In this document: piece by piece, positions 53,034 through 60,925 of the stretch
Numbering within the stretch: the stretch's first letter is position 1
Layout of the letters: each line of letters opens with the position of its first letter
The notes under the pieces: generated by a model
Told to the model about the DNA's origin: nothing
The model's database searches: none
The model's input: the letters and a program-made list of their open reading frames with translations, nothing else
Position numbers and translations under genes: made by a program
NCBI GenBank assembly: GCA_902826775.1
Contig: CADEHE010000003.1
Coordinates: forward strand, 186,001-250,000
Origin: an uncultured Pseudomonadota bacterium
Lineage (GTDB): Bacteria; Pseudomonadota; Gammaproteobacteria; Burkholderiales; JALYOK01
Length of the DNA stretch: 64,000 nucleotides
Direction of reading: 5' to 3'

Positions 53034-54904
53034 CGCGCCGCTTCCAGCACCTTCGCGCGCATCTGCATCGGCGGGACTTCCTCGCCATCGATATAAACGT
53101 CCAGCAACGTCGGCCCCGGCCGCGCGCAAATCGCTGCCACATCCAAGCCGGTGAGATCCGCCGGTGTTTTAATGGCAATACCCTGCGCCCCCATTGCCGC
53201 TGCCATCCCGGCAAAGTCGACGCGCGGCAACTCGAAACCGACGCGCTCGGCGCCAGTTAAGCGCTGTCCGTGCTTCACCATACCCAGCGCGGCATCGTTG
53301 AGGACCAGAAACACCACCGGCAGTTTCCGTTCGACCGCCACGGTGATCTCTTGCCCGTTCATCAGAAAGCTGCCGTCACCGGTAATGCACACCACGGGTA
53401 TGCCGCGATGCGCCAGCGCCACGCCCACGGCACCGCCTATGCCCCAGCCCATCGGCGCGAAATCCATCACGGTGCGCACACGCGAACACTGATCCTTGCG
53501 GCGTCCAGCGACACGTTCCTTGGCGCCGAGCGCTGAGCGCCGATCGCCTATTCGTCTATCCATTGGGGCCAAGTAGTGCGTCGACCATGCCATCGCGTTT
53601 CCGGGATCGGCCAGAAAACGCGTCTGCGGCGGAAACATGCGCGACAGTTCGTGCATCAAGCGCTGGGGTTTGAGCGGAACCTCATCGCTTTGCATTTTGT
53701 GCGCTTCCGCCAGCGGGTAGCTCGGTGTGCAATCGCGCGGGCTAAAGCGCTGCGCCTGCGCATCCCAGCGTACCGAGGGCATCGGCACCACCGAGGGCGT
53801 GCGCGACCATACTCCGCTTTCGTGACCTTCGCGCTGCTTGGCGGCCTCTAATAGGCGCTCGAACACCGTAGCAATCGCGCCACGCACGTGCAAGCGCGCC
53901 ATCGGCGTCTGGGTAAAGTGATCCTCCACCGCATCGATATGGATCAAGCGCTGATTCATCAGCACATCGTTCCACGCCGCACTGGTCCACTCGCCAAAGC
54001 TGGTGCCCAGTGCAAGAATTAGATCGGCGGCGTCTTCGCGCAAAGCCGCTGCCGCACTAACGTGCCCGGCGAAGCCAAACACGCCCTTGTTGAGCGGATG
54101 GGCCGCGTGCACGTAGCCCTTCGCTTGCGGTGTGGTGACGAACGGGATGGAGCGCGCCACGGCAAATTGCATGATCGCCGCCATCGCCTCGACACAGCCG
54201 CCGCCGATCAACAAAACGGGGCGCCGTGCCACCGACAATTCGCGCTCCAAGCGATCGATTGCCACGGTATCAACACTGCTGGGACGGCGCAGCAAATCGT
54301 TCAGATCGTATCTCGGCCGCGCTGCCGGCCAAGGCGCGCGCGCAACATCCAGCGGCACGCTCAAGTGCGCCGGGCCCGGACGTGGGCCGAAAGCGTTCAT
54401 TACCGCAGTGACGAACTTATGCTCGAATTGCTCCGGATGCGACACCAGCGTGCTGTAGTTGGTGCAGCTCTTAAACATGCTGACCGTGTCGATTCCGGTG
54501 CAGGATGATTCTTGGAACGCGGCGCGGCCGAAACTGGGTAAGGCGCTCTGCCCCGTAATCACCAGCATCGGAATCTCGTTTTCATAGGCGCAGGCAACGC
54601 CGGTGAGCAGATTCGTCGCGCCCGGGCCGGTGGTCGCAGTACACACGCCGAGTTTGCCACTCTCTCGTGTGTATCCATCCGCCATGAAAGCGGCGCCTGC
54701 TTCATGTCTCGCTACTATCGGCTGTATCGAACCGCGCCGGGCGCTGCGTGCGAGCGCGTTGAACAGCGGCTCAATCGCCCCGCCGGGCACGCCGAATATG
54801 AACTCCACCCCGATCTGCTCGAGGTAGCGCAATGCCAAATCCGCGAGTTGTCCAGTAGTTCCCTCGCTGGGTAATGCCAGATTCGAAACAGTCATGCTGC
54901 TCAT
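53030..54904 (-). CDS. ThDP-dependent enzyme, acetolactate-synthase-like
   Basis: A 624-residue ThDP enzyme. The N-terminal domain has FGVPGGAIEPLFNAL and the catalytic Glu in VARHEAGAAFMADGYTR; the C-terminal diphosphate site is ITGDGSFLMNGQE with LNDAALGMV (usually N-N). A Lys/Arg-rich insert of about 30 residues (DRRIGDRRSALGAKERVAGRR, near 450-480) interrupts the usual spacing before the GWGIGGAVG strand. The family includes acetolactate synthase, sulfoacetaldehyde acetyltransferase and related enzymes, so the reaction is uncertain. Downstream are two coupled citrate-synthase-fold genes. AAGGGG precedes the ATG. Confidence 0.85.
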   Translation of the reverse strand: MSSMTVSNLALPSEGTTGQLADLALRYLEQIGVEFIFGVPGGAIEPLFNALARSARRGSIQPIVARHEAGAAFMADGYTRESGKLGVCTATTGPGATNLLTGVACAYENEIPMLVITGQSALPSFGRAAFQESSCTGIDTVSMFKSCTNYSTLVSHPEQFEHKFVTAVMNAFGPRPGPAHLSVPLDVARAPWPAARPRYDLNDLLRRPSSVDTVAIDRLERELSVARRPVLLIGGGCVEAMAAIMQFAVARSIPFVTTPQAKGYVHAAHPLNKGVFGFAGHVSAAAALREDAADLILALGTSFGEWTSAAWNDVLMNQRLIHIDAVEDHFTQTPMARLHVRGAIATVFERLLEAAKQREGHESGVWSRTPSVVPMPSVRWDAQAQRFSPRDCTPSYPLAEAHKMQSDEVPLKPQRLMHELSRMFPPQTRFLADPGNAMAWSTHYLAPMDRRIGDRRSALGAKERVAGRRKDQCSRVRTVMDFAPMGWGIGGAVGVALAHRGIPVVCITGDGSFLMNGQEITVAVERKLPVVFLVLNDAALGMVKHGQRLTGAERVGFELPRVDFAGMAAAMGAQGIAIKTPADLTGLDVAAICARPGPTLLDVYIDGEEVPPMQMRAKVLEAAR

Positions 54905-55144
54905 TGAAACCCCTTGCGCGGCTGTTAATCGCGGCCAGCCGTCTATGCCTGCCGAACTATTGTTTGACGCCCAACATCCTAACGAAAAGCGTTGCCAGAA
55001 GGCACTCCCTTAAGCGATTGATTTACAATTCTTCACAGAGGAAAAACTGCAACGATCTACGCAAACGGGCTGCACTAAATGCGCCCTCGCCGGCAACGTT
55101 GCGAAAAGCCTTGCGACCTTACCTTGCCTTGTTTGGACCGCCAC

Positions 55145-55720
55145 ATGAAACCGCTACTTGCCGGACTCATCGTTTTTCTAGCTGCACATTCCATCCGCAT
55201 CGTCGCGGAAGATTGGCGCACACGCACAATCAATCGGCTCGGTGCACACGCATGGAAAGGCTTGTACTCACTGGTGTCGCTACTCGGTTTTGGCTTGATC
55301 GTCTGGGGTTACGCACTGGCGCGCACGGAATCCGGCCTGGTTTGGAATCCACCCCAGTGGACTCGCCACGTGGCAGCCCTGCTGACCATCCCGGCTTTCG
55401 TTCTGCTGACCGCCGCATACGTTCCCGGCAACCGAATTAGAGCCGCGGTCGGCCACCCCATGGTCCTCGGCGTCAAAATTTGGGCACTCGCACACCTGAT
55501 CGCCAACGGCCGGCTCGCGGACCTGTTGTTGTTCGGATCATTTCTGCTCTGGGCGGCGTTCAACTACCGCGCAGCGCGTGCCCGCGACAGACGCTCCGGA
55601 ACGCGCTACGCCGTCGCGCCCGGGCGCGATGCAGCCGTGCTGGTTGGCGGACTGGCGCTGTGGGCGTTATTTGCGCTGTGGCTGCATCGAGTGCTCATCG
55701 GCGTCGCGCCGTTCGGCTAA
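55145..55720 (+). CDS. NnrU-family membrane protein
   Basis: The 191-residue protein has five to six membrane helices and the NnrU pattern: MKPLLAGLIVFLAAHSIRI, WKGLYSLVSLLGFGLIVWGYALAR, AALLTIPAFVLLTAAYVPGNRI, and RAAVGHPMVLGVKIWALAHLIANG with the conserved His residues. NnrU is linked to nitric-oxide metabolism in some species and is related to 15-cis-zeta-carotene isomerase; no denitrification gene is near. The start at 55145 fits the family. It is divergent from the ThDP operon. Confidence 0.85.
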   Translation: MKPLLAGLIVFLAAHSIRIVAEDWRTRTINRLGAHAWKGLYSLVSLLGFGLIVWGYALARTESGLVWNPPQWTRHVAALLTIPAFVLLTAAYVPGNRIRAAVGHPMVLGVKIWALAHLIANGRLADLLLFGSFLLWAAFNYRAARARDRRSGTRYAVAPGRDAAVLVGGLALWALFALWLHRVLIGVAPFG

Positions 55721-55753
55721 TGCCCAGGCCGTGCCCGCACAAACGGGGCTTGC

Positions 55754-57460
55754 TCATTCCTTACGCAGAAAATCCAGATCGCAGCCGTGCTCCGCTTGCA
55801 ATACATGCTCGCGATAGAGCTTCGCCCAGCCACGTTGACCGCTTACTTGCACGGTCGGCTTGAAGCTCGCGCGGCGCCGCGCCAACTCATCGGCCTCGAC
55901 CAGCAAGTCCAAGCGCCGCTCGCGCACGCTCATGCGAATGCGATCGCCGCTGCGCACCAGCGCCAGCGGCCCGCCCGCCGCCGCCTCCGGCGAAACGTGC
56001 AGCACGACGGTGCCGAACGCAGTGCCGCTCATGCGCGCATCGGAAATGCGCACCATGTCTTTAACGCCCGCGCGCGCGAGCTTGCCGGGAATCGGCAAGT
56101 AACCCGCCTCCGGCATACCGCAGGCAATCGGCCCGGCGTTCTGCAGCACGAGAAAATCATCGGCGTCCACATCGAGATTCGGGTCGTCGATACGCGCCGC
56201 CAGATCTTCAAGCGAAGTGAATACCACGGCCCGCGCTTCGCGTTCGAACAACCCTGCATCGGCCGCCGCGCGCTTCAATATCGCACCGCTGGGCGCGAGC
56301 GAGCCGAACAACGCGACCAGCCCGCCTTGCGGCGAAATCGGATTCTCGGCCGGACGGATAACGTCGTTGTCGATCCATTCGGCCTCGCCGTTCAACCAAT
56401 CGCTCAAGCGCTCGCCGGTGATAGTCTGCGTATCGAGATTCAATTTTTCCTTAATCCGCCGCAGCAGTGCGGTCGAGCCGCCCGCTGCAAACAAGTCTTC
56501 CATATAGTGCGTGCCGCTCGGTTTGAGATCGACCAGCACCGGCGTCTCGTCGCTGATGCGATTGAGCGTGTCGAGCGAGACCTTCAATCCCAACCTTCCG
56601 GCAAACGCCGCCAGATGCACGATGGCATTAGTCGAGCCGCCGCACGCCAGCAACACGCGCAGCGCATTGTCGATCGAGGCTTGGGTGACGATGCGCTCGA
56701 GCGTCAACCCCGAACCGATCAATTGCACGGCGCGCTGCCCCGTCGCTTCCGCCGCGCGCAAGCGGTCCGCATGCACCGCCGGAATTGCGGCCGTGCCGGG
56801 AAGCGTAACGCCCATCGCTTCGGCAATCAGTGCCATGGTGCTCGCCGTACCCATCACGGCGCAGGTACCTTCGGTGGTGGCAAGAGATTGCTCGACGCGC
56901 TGGATGCCTTCGTCGCTCACTTTTCCAGCGCGGTACTGCGCCCAAAACCTGCGGCAGTCGGTACATGCGCCGAGGCGTTCGCCGCGATAACGCGAAGTCA
57001 TCATCGGTCCGGTCACCAGCAGGATCGCCGGCTTGCCCGCCGAGGCCGCCCCCATCAGCAGTGCCGGCACCGTCTTGTCGCAGCCGCCGACCAGTACCAC
57101 CGCATCCATCGGTTGTGCGCGGATCATCTCTTCCACATCCATCGCCATGAGGTTGCGGAACATCATGCTAGTCGGGTTCAAGAAAATCTCGCCGAGCGAA
57201 ACGGTCGGAAATTCCAGCGGCAAACCCCCGGCCGCTAACACGCCGCGCTTCACGGCCTCAATCAACTCCGGCACGCCGCGATGACAGTTGTTGAAGTCGC
57301 TTGCCGTTGCGGTTATGCCGACGACGGGCTTGGCGAGCATTTGTGCGGAATAGCCCATCGAGCGCGCAAACGAGCGGCGCAGATAGGCGGCGAATCCGGC
57401 GTCGCCGTAGTTGGTCAGTCCACCCATCAAGCCTTGGGCGTGCGGCGTTTTCGTTGTCAT
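55754..57460 (-). CDS. IlvD/Edd-family sugar-acid dehydratase
   Basis: A 568-residue iron-sulfur dehydratase. The three cluster Cys match the [2Fe-2S] group of pentonate dehydratases: Cys59 (FNNCHRG), Cys127 (VGGCDKT) and Cys200 (TTEGTCAVMGTASTM). The ISDARMSGTAFGTVVLHVSPEA block is typical. Enzymes of this branch dehydrate sugar acids such as arabonate or xylonate to 2-keto-3-deoxy acids; true dihydroxy-acid dehydratase for branched amino acids is the alternative. No sugar-acid pathway genes are adjacent. Minus strand, convergent with NnrU. Confidence 0.88.
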   Translation of the reverse strand: MTTKTPHAQGLMGGLTNYGDAGFAAYLRRSFARSMGYSAQMLAKPVVGITATASDFNNCHRGVPELIEAVKRGVLAAGGLPLEFPTVSLGEIFLNPTSMMFRNLMAMDVEEMIRAQPMDAVVLVGGCDKTVPALLMGAASAGKPAILLVTGPMMTSRYRGERLGACTDCRRFWAQYRAGKVSDEGIQRVEQSLATTEGTCAVMGTASTMALIAEAMGVTLPGTAAIPAVHADRLRAAEATGQRAVQLIGSGLTLERIVTQASIDNALRVLLACGGSTNAIVHLAAFAGRLGLKVSLDTLNRISDETPVLVDLKPSGTHYMEDLFAAGGSTALLRRIKEKLNLDTQTITGERLSDWLNGEAEWIDNDVIRPAENPISPQGGLVALFGSLAPSGAILKRAAADAGLFEREARAVVFTSLEDLAARIDDPNLDVDADDFLVLQNAGPIACGMPEAGYLPIPGKLARAGVKDMVRISDARMSGTAFGTVVLHVSPEAAAGGPLALVRSGDRIRMSVRERRLDLLVEADELARRRASFKPTVQVSGQRGWAKLYREHVLQAEHGCDLDFLRKE

Positions 57461-57632
57461 CTCGGCTTTCGTTCAAAAAAGGTGTTACTCATAGTAGCTT
57501 GCCGTGCTTAGTATTGTTAGATAAGACTCATCGTCCTATTCATTGACCAGTATGCGGCAGTTGCGGTCATTGCAAAGCGCGCCGAACTGCTGCATATTTG
57601 CCGCAAGTGTAACAACGCTGCGCGTTCGCAAC

Positions 57633-59012
57633 ATGCTCAACCTCACCCTCGCTCGCATCGCCACCACAGTTTGTGCAGCCGTTAGCGTGCTTGCCACCGG
57701 CGCCGAACTCGATCCACGCGCTCGCTCCGGGGGTGCATTGACCACGCCGCTGGCCGACTCCAACGCGTACGCGGTGCCTGCACCGCCTTTGAGCGCCCAA
57801 CAAACCCAGTTGTTCGCGCTCGGCCGCGAAGCCTTCGATCAACGTTGGGTACCGGCACCGCAACTTGGCGGTCCGTGGGGCTTCGGCCCGACTGCCAATG
57901 GCAACAAGTGCACCGTGTGCCATGAAGGCAATGGCCGCGGCCCGGCACCGGAGCAATCCGGCCAAACGCTGCGCGCCTTGCTGGTGCGCTTGAGCGTGGC
58001 GGGAGCGAACGAATTCGGCGGTCCTATGCCGCATCACGACTACGGCGACCAGCTCAACGACCTCGGCGTGCAGGATTTGGTGCCTGCGGAAGGCCACGCC
58101 ACCGTGAACTACACTGAGCGCGAAGTCGCGTTCGCCGACGGCGAAACGATCACGCTGCGTGCGCCGCAGATTCAATTCGAACAATTGCGGTTCGGCGCGA
58201 TCGCGCCGAGTACCATGATCTCCGCGCGCCTCGCGCCGCCGTTGATCGGCCTCGGTCTGCTCGAAGCAATACCCGAGGAAACGCTGCTCGCGGTCGCGAA
58301 GCAACAAGCTACTCTCGGCATCAGCGGTCGCCCAAACTATGTCTGGGACGTAGCGGCGAAGAAGGAAGTCATCGGGCGCTTCGGCTTAAAGGCAAATCAG
58401 CCGAATATTCGCCAGCAAGTCGCCGCTGCTTTCCATGGCGACTTAGGCGTCACCTCCGATTACTTTCCGGCGGAGAACTGTCCCGAGGTGCAGAAAGAAT
58501 GCCGCGTGTTGCCTCCCGGTGGCTATCCCGAGTTGACCACGCGCAACATCGACGCGATTCAGTTCTTCCTGCGCGCCCTCGCCGTGCCCGCGCGCCGCAA
58601 CCTCGACGATCCCATGGCGCAGCGGGGCGAACAACTGTTCGCACAAGCGCAATGCGCCGCCTGCCACGTGCCCGAAATAAGAACCGGCGCCTACCCGGCC
58701 CTGCCGATTGGCGCCGAACAGGCGATCCATCCGTACACCGACTTGCTATTGCACGACATGGGCGAAGCGCTGGCCGATGGTCGCCCCGACTTCAAGGCGG
58801 ACGGCCGCGAATGGCGCACCGCACCGCTCTGGGGATTAGGTTTGTCCGCGAAAGTAAATGGCAACGCCAGCCTGCTGCACGACGGCCGCGCCCGCGATGT
58901 CGCCGAAGCGATTCTTTGGCACGGCGGCGAAGCGCAATCCGCGCGTGAAGCATTCCGAGCGATGAGCAAGCGGGACCGAGAAGCTCTGATCACGTTCGTG
59001 GAATCCATCTAA
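57633..59012 (+). CDS. Di-haem DUF1111-type (putative peroxidase-like) secreted cytochrome
   Basis: The 459-residue protein has a signal peptide (TVCAAVSVLATGAEL) and two haem c motifs: CTVCH at about residue 93 and CAACH near 340. Family signatures are EAFDQRWVPAPQLGGPWGFGPTAN and GEQLFAQAQCAACHVPE followed by the LLLHDMGEALADG and LLHDGRARDVAEAILWHGGEA blocks, which are typical for di-haem oxidoreductases of the DUF1111 family. The start at 57633 gives the signal peptide; the frame is open to 57543. It is probably periplasmic. Electron partner unknown. Confidence 0.85.
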   Translation: MLNLTLARIATTVCAAVSVLATGAELDPRARSGGALTTPLADSNAYAVPAPPLSAQQTQLFALGREAFDQRWVPAPQLGGPWGFGPTANGNKCTVCHEGNGRGPAPEQSGQTLRALLVRLSVAGANEFGGPMPHHDYGDQLNDLGVQDLVPAEGHATVNYTEREVAFADGETITLRAPQIQFEQLRFGAIAPSTMISARLAPPLIGLGLLEAIPEETLLAVAKQQATLGISGRPNYVWDVAAKKEVIGRFGLKANQPNIRQQVAAAFHGDLGVTSDYFPAENCPEVQKECRVLPPGGYPELTTRNIDAIQFFLRALAVPARRNLDDPMAQRGEQLFAQAQCAACHVPEIRTGAYPALPIGAEQAIHPYTDLLLHDMGEALADGRPDFKADGREWRTAPLWGLGLSAKVNGNASLLHDGRARDVAEAILWHGGEAQSAREAFRAMSKRDREALITFVESI

Positions 59013-59016
59013 GCCG

Positions 59017-59290
59017 ATGCTCCAATACGCCATCAAAGTCGCCCTCTTCGCTGCCATCATCGTCACCGAAGTCGCCAAGTGCCGATTCGCCTCGCCGCCT
59101 CGCTGCCGCTCGTCTCCATAGTTGCTTTTGTGCGCCTGCACCTGCAGGGCACGGCGCCGGCGCGCATCGGTCAACGCTTGATCGATATCCTCTGGCTCAC
59201 CATGCACTCGTGTGCGCTTCTCGTCGCGTTGCCGCGGCGGGCGGTTTGCTACATGGAGCGTGGATGCCGCGAGTTCCCCGGTGTTGGACG
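59017..59290 (+). pseudogene. Frameshifted DUF3147-like membrane protein remnant
   Basis: The first frame gives MLQYAIKVALFAAIIVTEVAK and then nonsense to a stop at 34 codons. From about 59079 another frame continues sensibly with RLAASLPLVSIVAFVRLHLQ and IGQRLIDILWLTM, the order of helices in the DUF3147 family. So at least one frameshift lies near 59078. Reading-frame order and hydrophobicity support a decayed gene; the end at 59290 is approximate. Confidence 0.6.
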
Positions 59291-59366
59291 CTGGCTTACA
59301 TGCAAGCCCCAGAAATTGTGACCTCGAACGACCGCAGGCCCGGCAGCGAGCCGTGATCGCTTTGGC

Positions 59367-59783
59367 TCAACTCTTGACGCCAGCCCACTCAAGTGCCTGG
59401 CGGTCGTCACCGAATGTATAGTACTGAATCGCCTTGCCGTTGCGGAAGGTGAAGACATCGGCGACACGTCCTTCGAGCCACTGCGTCTCGTTCTTCAGTC
59501 TCACACGCACCTGAGCGAGCACGATGATGCGATCGCCTGCGACGACAAATCGTTCCGGCTCGCACGCACCTTCGGCCCAAGTTCCCCGTCCCTTCGCCAC
59601 ATGCGCCGTTACCTCTTCGAGTCCACGATACGTTCCGACTGAGGGCAACCCGGGCAGTTCGACGCGCTCGATCTGCGCGTCAAATATTCTGGTGAATCCA
59701 GCAACGTCGTTCCGATTGAGTGCCGCGTATGCTTCTTTGAGCGCCTGTGTCTCGGCCGCTAAGGCCGGTGTTTGTTCGCTCAT
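59367..59783 (-). CDS. SnoaL-like (NTF2-fold) protein
   Basis: A 138-residue protein with the cone-shaped NTF2-like fold: an N-terminal helix (ETQALKEAYAALNRNDVAGFTRIFD), SVGTYRGLEEVTAHVAKGRG and the strand VADVFTFRNGKAIQYYTFGDDRQALEW. Members are isomerases, hydrolases or stress proteins; the sequence does not say which. ATG at 59783 is followed directly by the conserved helix. It is on the minus strand, next to a truncated VOC gene. Confidence 0.8.
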   Translation of the reverse strand: MSEQTPALAAETQALKEAYAALNRNDVAGFTRIFDAQIERVELPGLPSVGTYRGLEEVTAHVAKGRGTWAEGACEPERFVVAGDRIIVLAQVRVRLKNETQWLEGRVADVFTFRNGKAIQYYTFGDDRQALEWAGVKS

Positions 59784-59843
59784 CCCTCACTCCCCATTCC
59801 ACTCAGCGATGGGCCACGGTTTATCCCGCGTGTGCCGCGAACC

Positions 59844-60131
59844 TCAACCAAGGATCGCCGCCTCGATTGCGGCAATATCGATCTTTTTCATCGTCACCAT
59901 TGCATCGAACCCGCGCTGGGCGATAGCGCGATCGGAGTTGGCGAACGCGTGGATCAGGACCATCGGCGTAATCTGCCAGGACGAACCCCGCTCGTCCCTG
60001 CACCAGCCGCGCTCGTTCTCTTGCTCGCCGTTGCCGACAATCGCGTTCCAGTACCGATCCGTCTCGTTCTGGTCAATTGTGGCGACCGGAAACGAAAACG
60101 CCTCGCTGAGCTTGAACGTGGCGCTTAGCAA
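59844..60131 (-). pseudogene. N-terminally truncated VOC (PhnB-like) gene
   Basis: The 95-codon frame is the C-terminal part of a PhnB-type VOC protein: FKLSEAFSFPVATIDQNETDRYWNA and RDERGSSWQITPMVLIH. The first half, with the usual N-terminal beta-alpha module, is missing; upstream there are only 40 bases before the TetR gene ends, and the sole start is an internal TTG. So this is a remnant rather than a functional gene. Confidence 0.72.
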
Positions 60132-60171
60132 TCTCGCATGTGGCGCAGTAGGGCTTAGATTGACCTCTTCG

Positions 60172-60729
60172 TTACCGCGGCGTTTCCAGCAACTTTTTTC
60201 TCGCGGCGCTGAGAATCTCGTCGCGAAATTTTGGCGATGCGGCGCTACGCGCCAGCACTAGCGCGCCGACCATGGTGGCAAGCGCGTATATTGCGTCCTG
60301 CCGACTTGAGGCTTCGTCCTGATCGTCGAGTGTCGCGGCGATCGCATCGATGGAATTATCGAGTACGTCGGAGAAAGCGGCTCTGACCGGCTTGCTCTCG
60401 CGCGCCACATCGCCTGCTAGCGCGGCATACGGACACCCATTGGCCCGGTCGCGCACGTGTTTCGGGCTCAGATAAGCTTCGATGTAGGCCCGTCGGTTCG
60501 CCATTGAGCTACGCGGCGCCGCGGCGCGGCGCGTCTCGTCCGCGATGACCTGCACGCACAGCGCTTCCTTTGATTCAAAGTGAGTGTAGAAGGCGCCGTG
60601 GGTGAGGCCGGCGGTGCTCGCGATCTCGGCGACGCCGACTTTGTCGAAGCCGCGCTCGCGGAATAGCCGGCTTGCGGCTTTCAGCAGTTCGTCGCGGTGT
60701 TTGGCGCTGGTTTCTTTCGAGACTTTCAA
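60172..60729 (-). CDS. TetR-family repressor
   Basis: The 185-residue protein has the TetR DNA-binding domain: LLKAASRLFRERGFDKVGVAEIASTAGLTHGAFYTHFESKEAL at residues 14-56, and a C-terminal ligand domain with several Cys/Ala-rich helices. The start is TTG at 60729 with a strong AGGAGG. It is divergent from the old-yellow-enzyme gene; palindromes in the shared 196-base region (listed) suggest it controls both. Confidence 0.88.
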   Translation of the reverse strand: MKVSKETSAKHRDELLKAASRLFRERGFDKVGVAEIASTAGLTHGAFYTHFESKEALCVQVIADETRRAAAPRSSMANRRAYIEAYLSPKHVRDRANGCPYAALAGDVARESKPVRAAFSDVLDNSIDAIAATLDDQDEASSRQDAIYALATMVGALVLARSAASPKFRDEILSAARKKLLETPR

Positions 60730-60741
60730 AATTAGTCCTCC

Positions 60742-60756
60742 TAGTGCAGAGCACTA
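60742..60756. promoter_or_regulatory. Perfect palindrome at the tetR start, likely operator
   Basis: TAGTGC-AGA-GCACTA is a perfect inverted repeat 13 bases from the tetR start codon. It is well placed for autoregulation. It differs from the two other operators further away. Confidence 0.6.
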
Positions 60757-60778
60757 TTTTACTCCATAGCGGGGGGGC

Positions 60779-60807
60779 TTGACACTAATCATGAGAGTCG
60801 CCATGAT
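60779..60807 (+). promoter_or_regulatory. Sigma70-type promoter of the old-yellow-enzyme gene
   Basis: TTGACA, 17 bases, CATGAT (four of six -10 bases match). The two TAATCAT/ATGATTA inverted repeats overlap and follow it, as expected for a repressor-controlled promoter. Confidence 0.6.
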
Positions 60808-60809
60808 TG
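60786..60809. promoter_or_regulatory. Inverted repeat TAATCAT-N10-ATGATTG, operator-like
   Basis: The arms are at 60786-60792 and 60803-60809 with a 10-base spacer. It overlaps the spacer and -10 of the proposed promoter. A nearly identical repeat begins 28 bases later. Confidence 0.6.
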
Positions 60810-60813
60810 CAAC

Positions 60814-60837
60814 TAATCATGATGTATGTAATGATTA
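60814..60837. promoter_or_regulatory. Inverted repeat TAATCAT-N10-ATGATTA, operator-like
   Basis: Arms at 60814-60820 and 60831-60837, perfect, 10-base spacer, 28 bases from the preceding repeat. It lies near the expected transcription start of the flavin oxidoreductase gene. Confidence 0.62.
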
Positions 60838-60925
60838 ATGCCAGTGCGATCTTGTCATCGAAACTCGCGACCGAGAAACAAAATGGCCATTCACAACTTT
60901 GGCTTTGCCCCGCTTAGGAAGCATC

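Noticed and set aside
55787..57238. 483-codon open frame antisense to the IlvD/Edd dehydratase
   Set aside because: Full overlap with a gene that has all its cluster Cys; the antisense product is Arg/His-rich low-complexity sequence.
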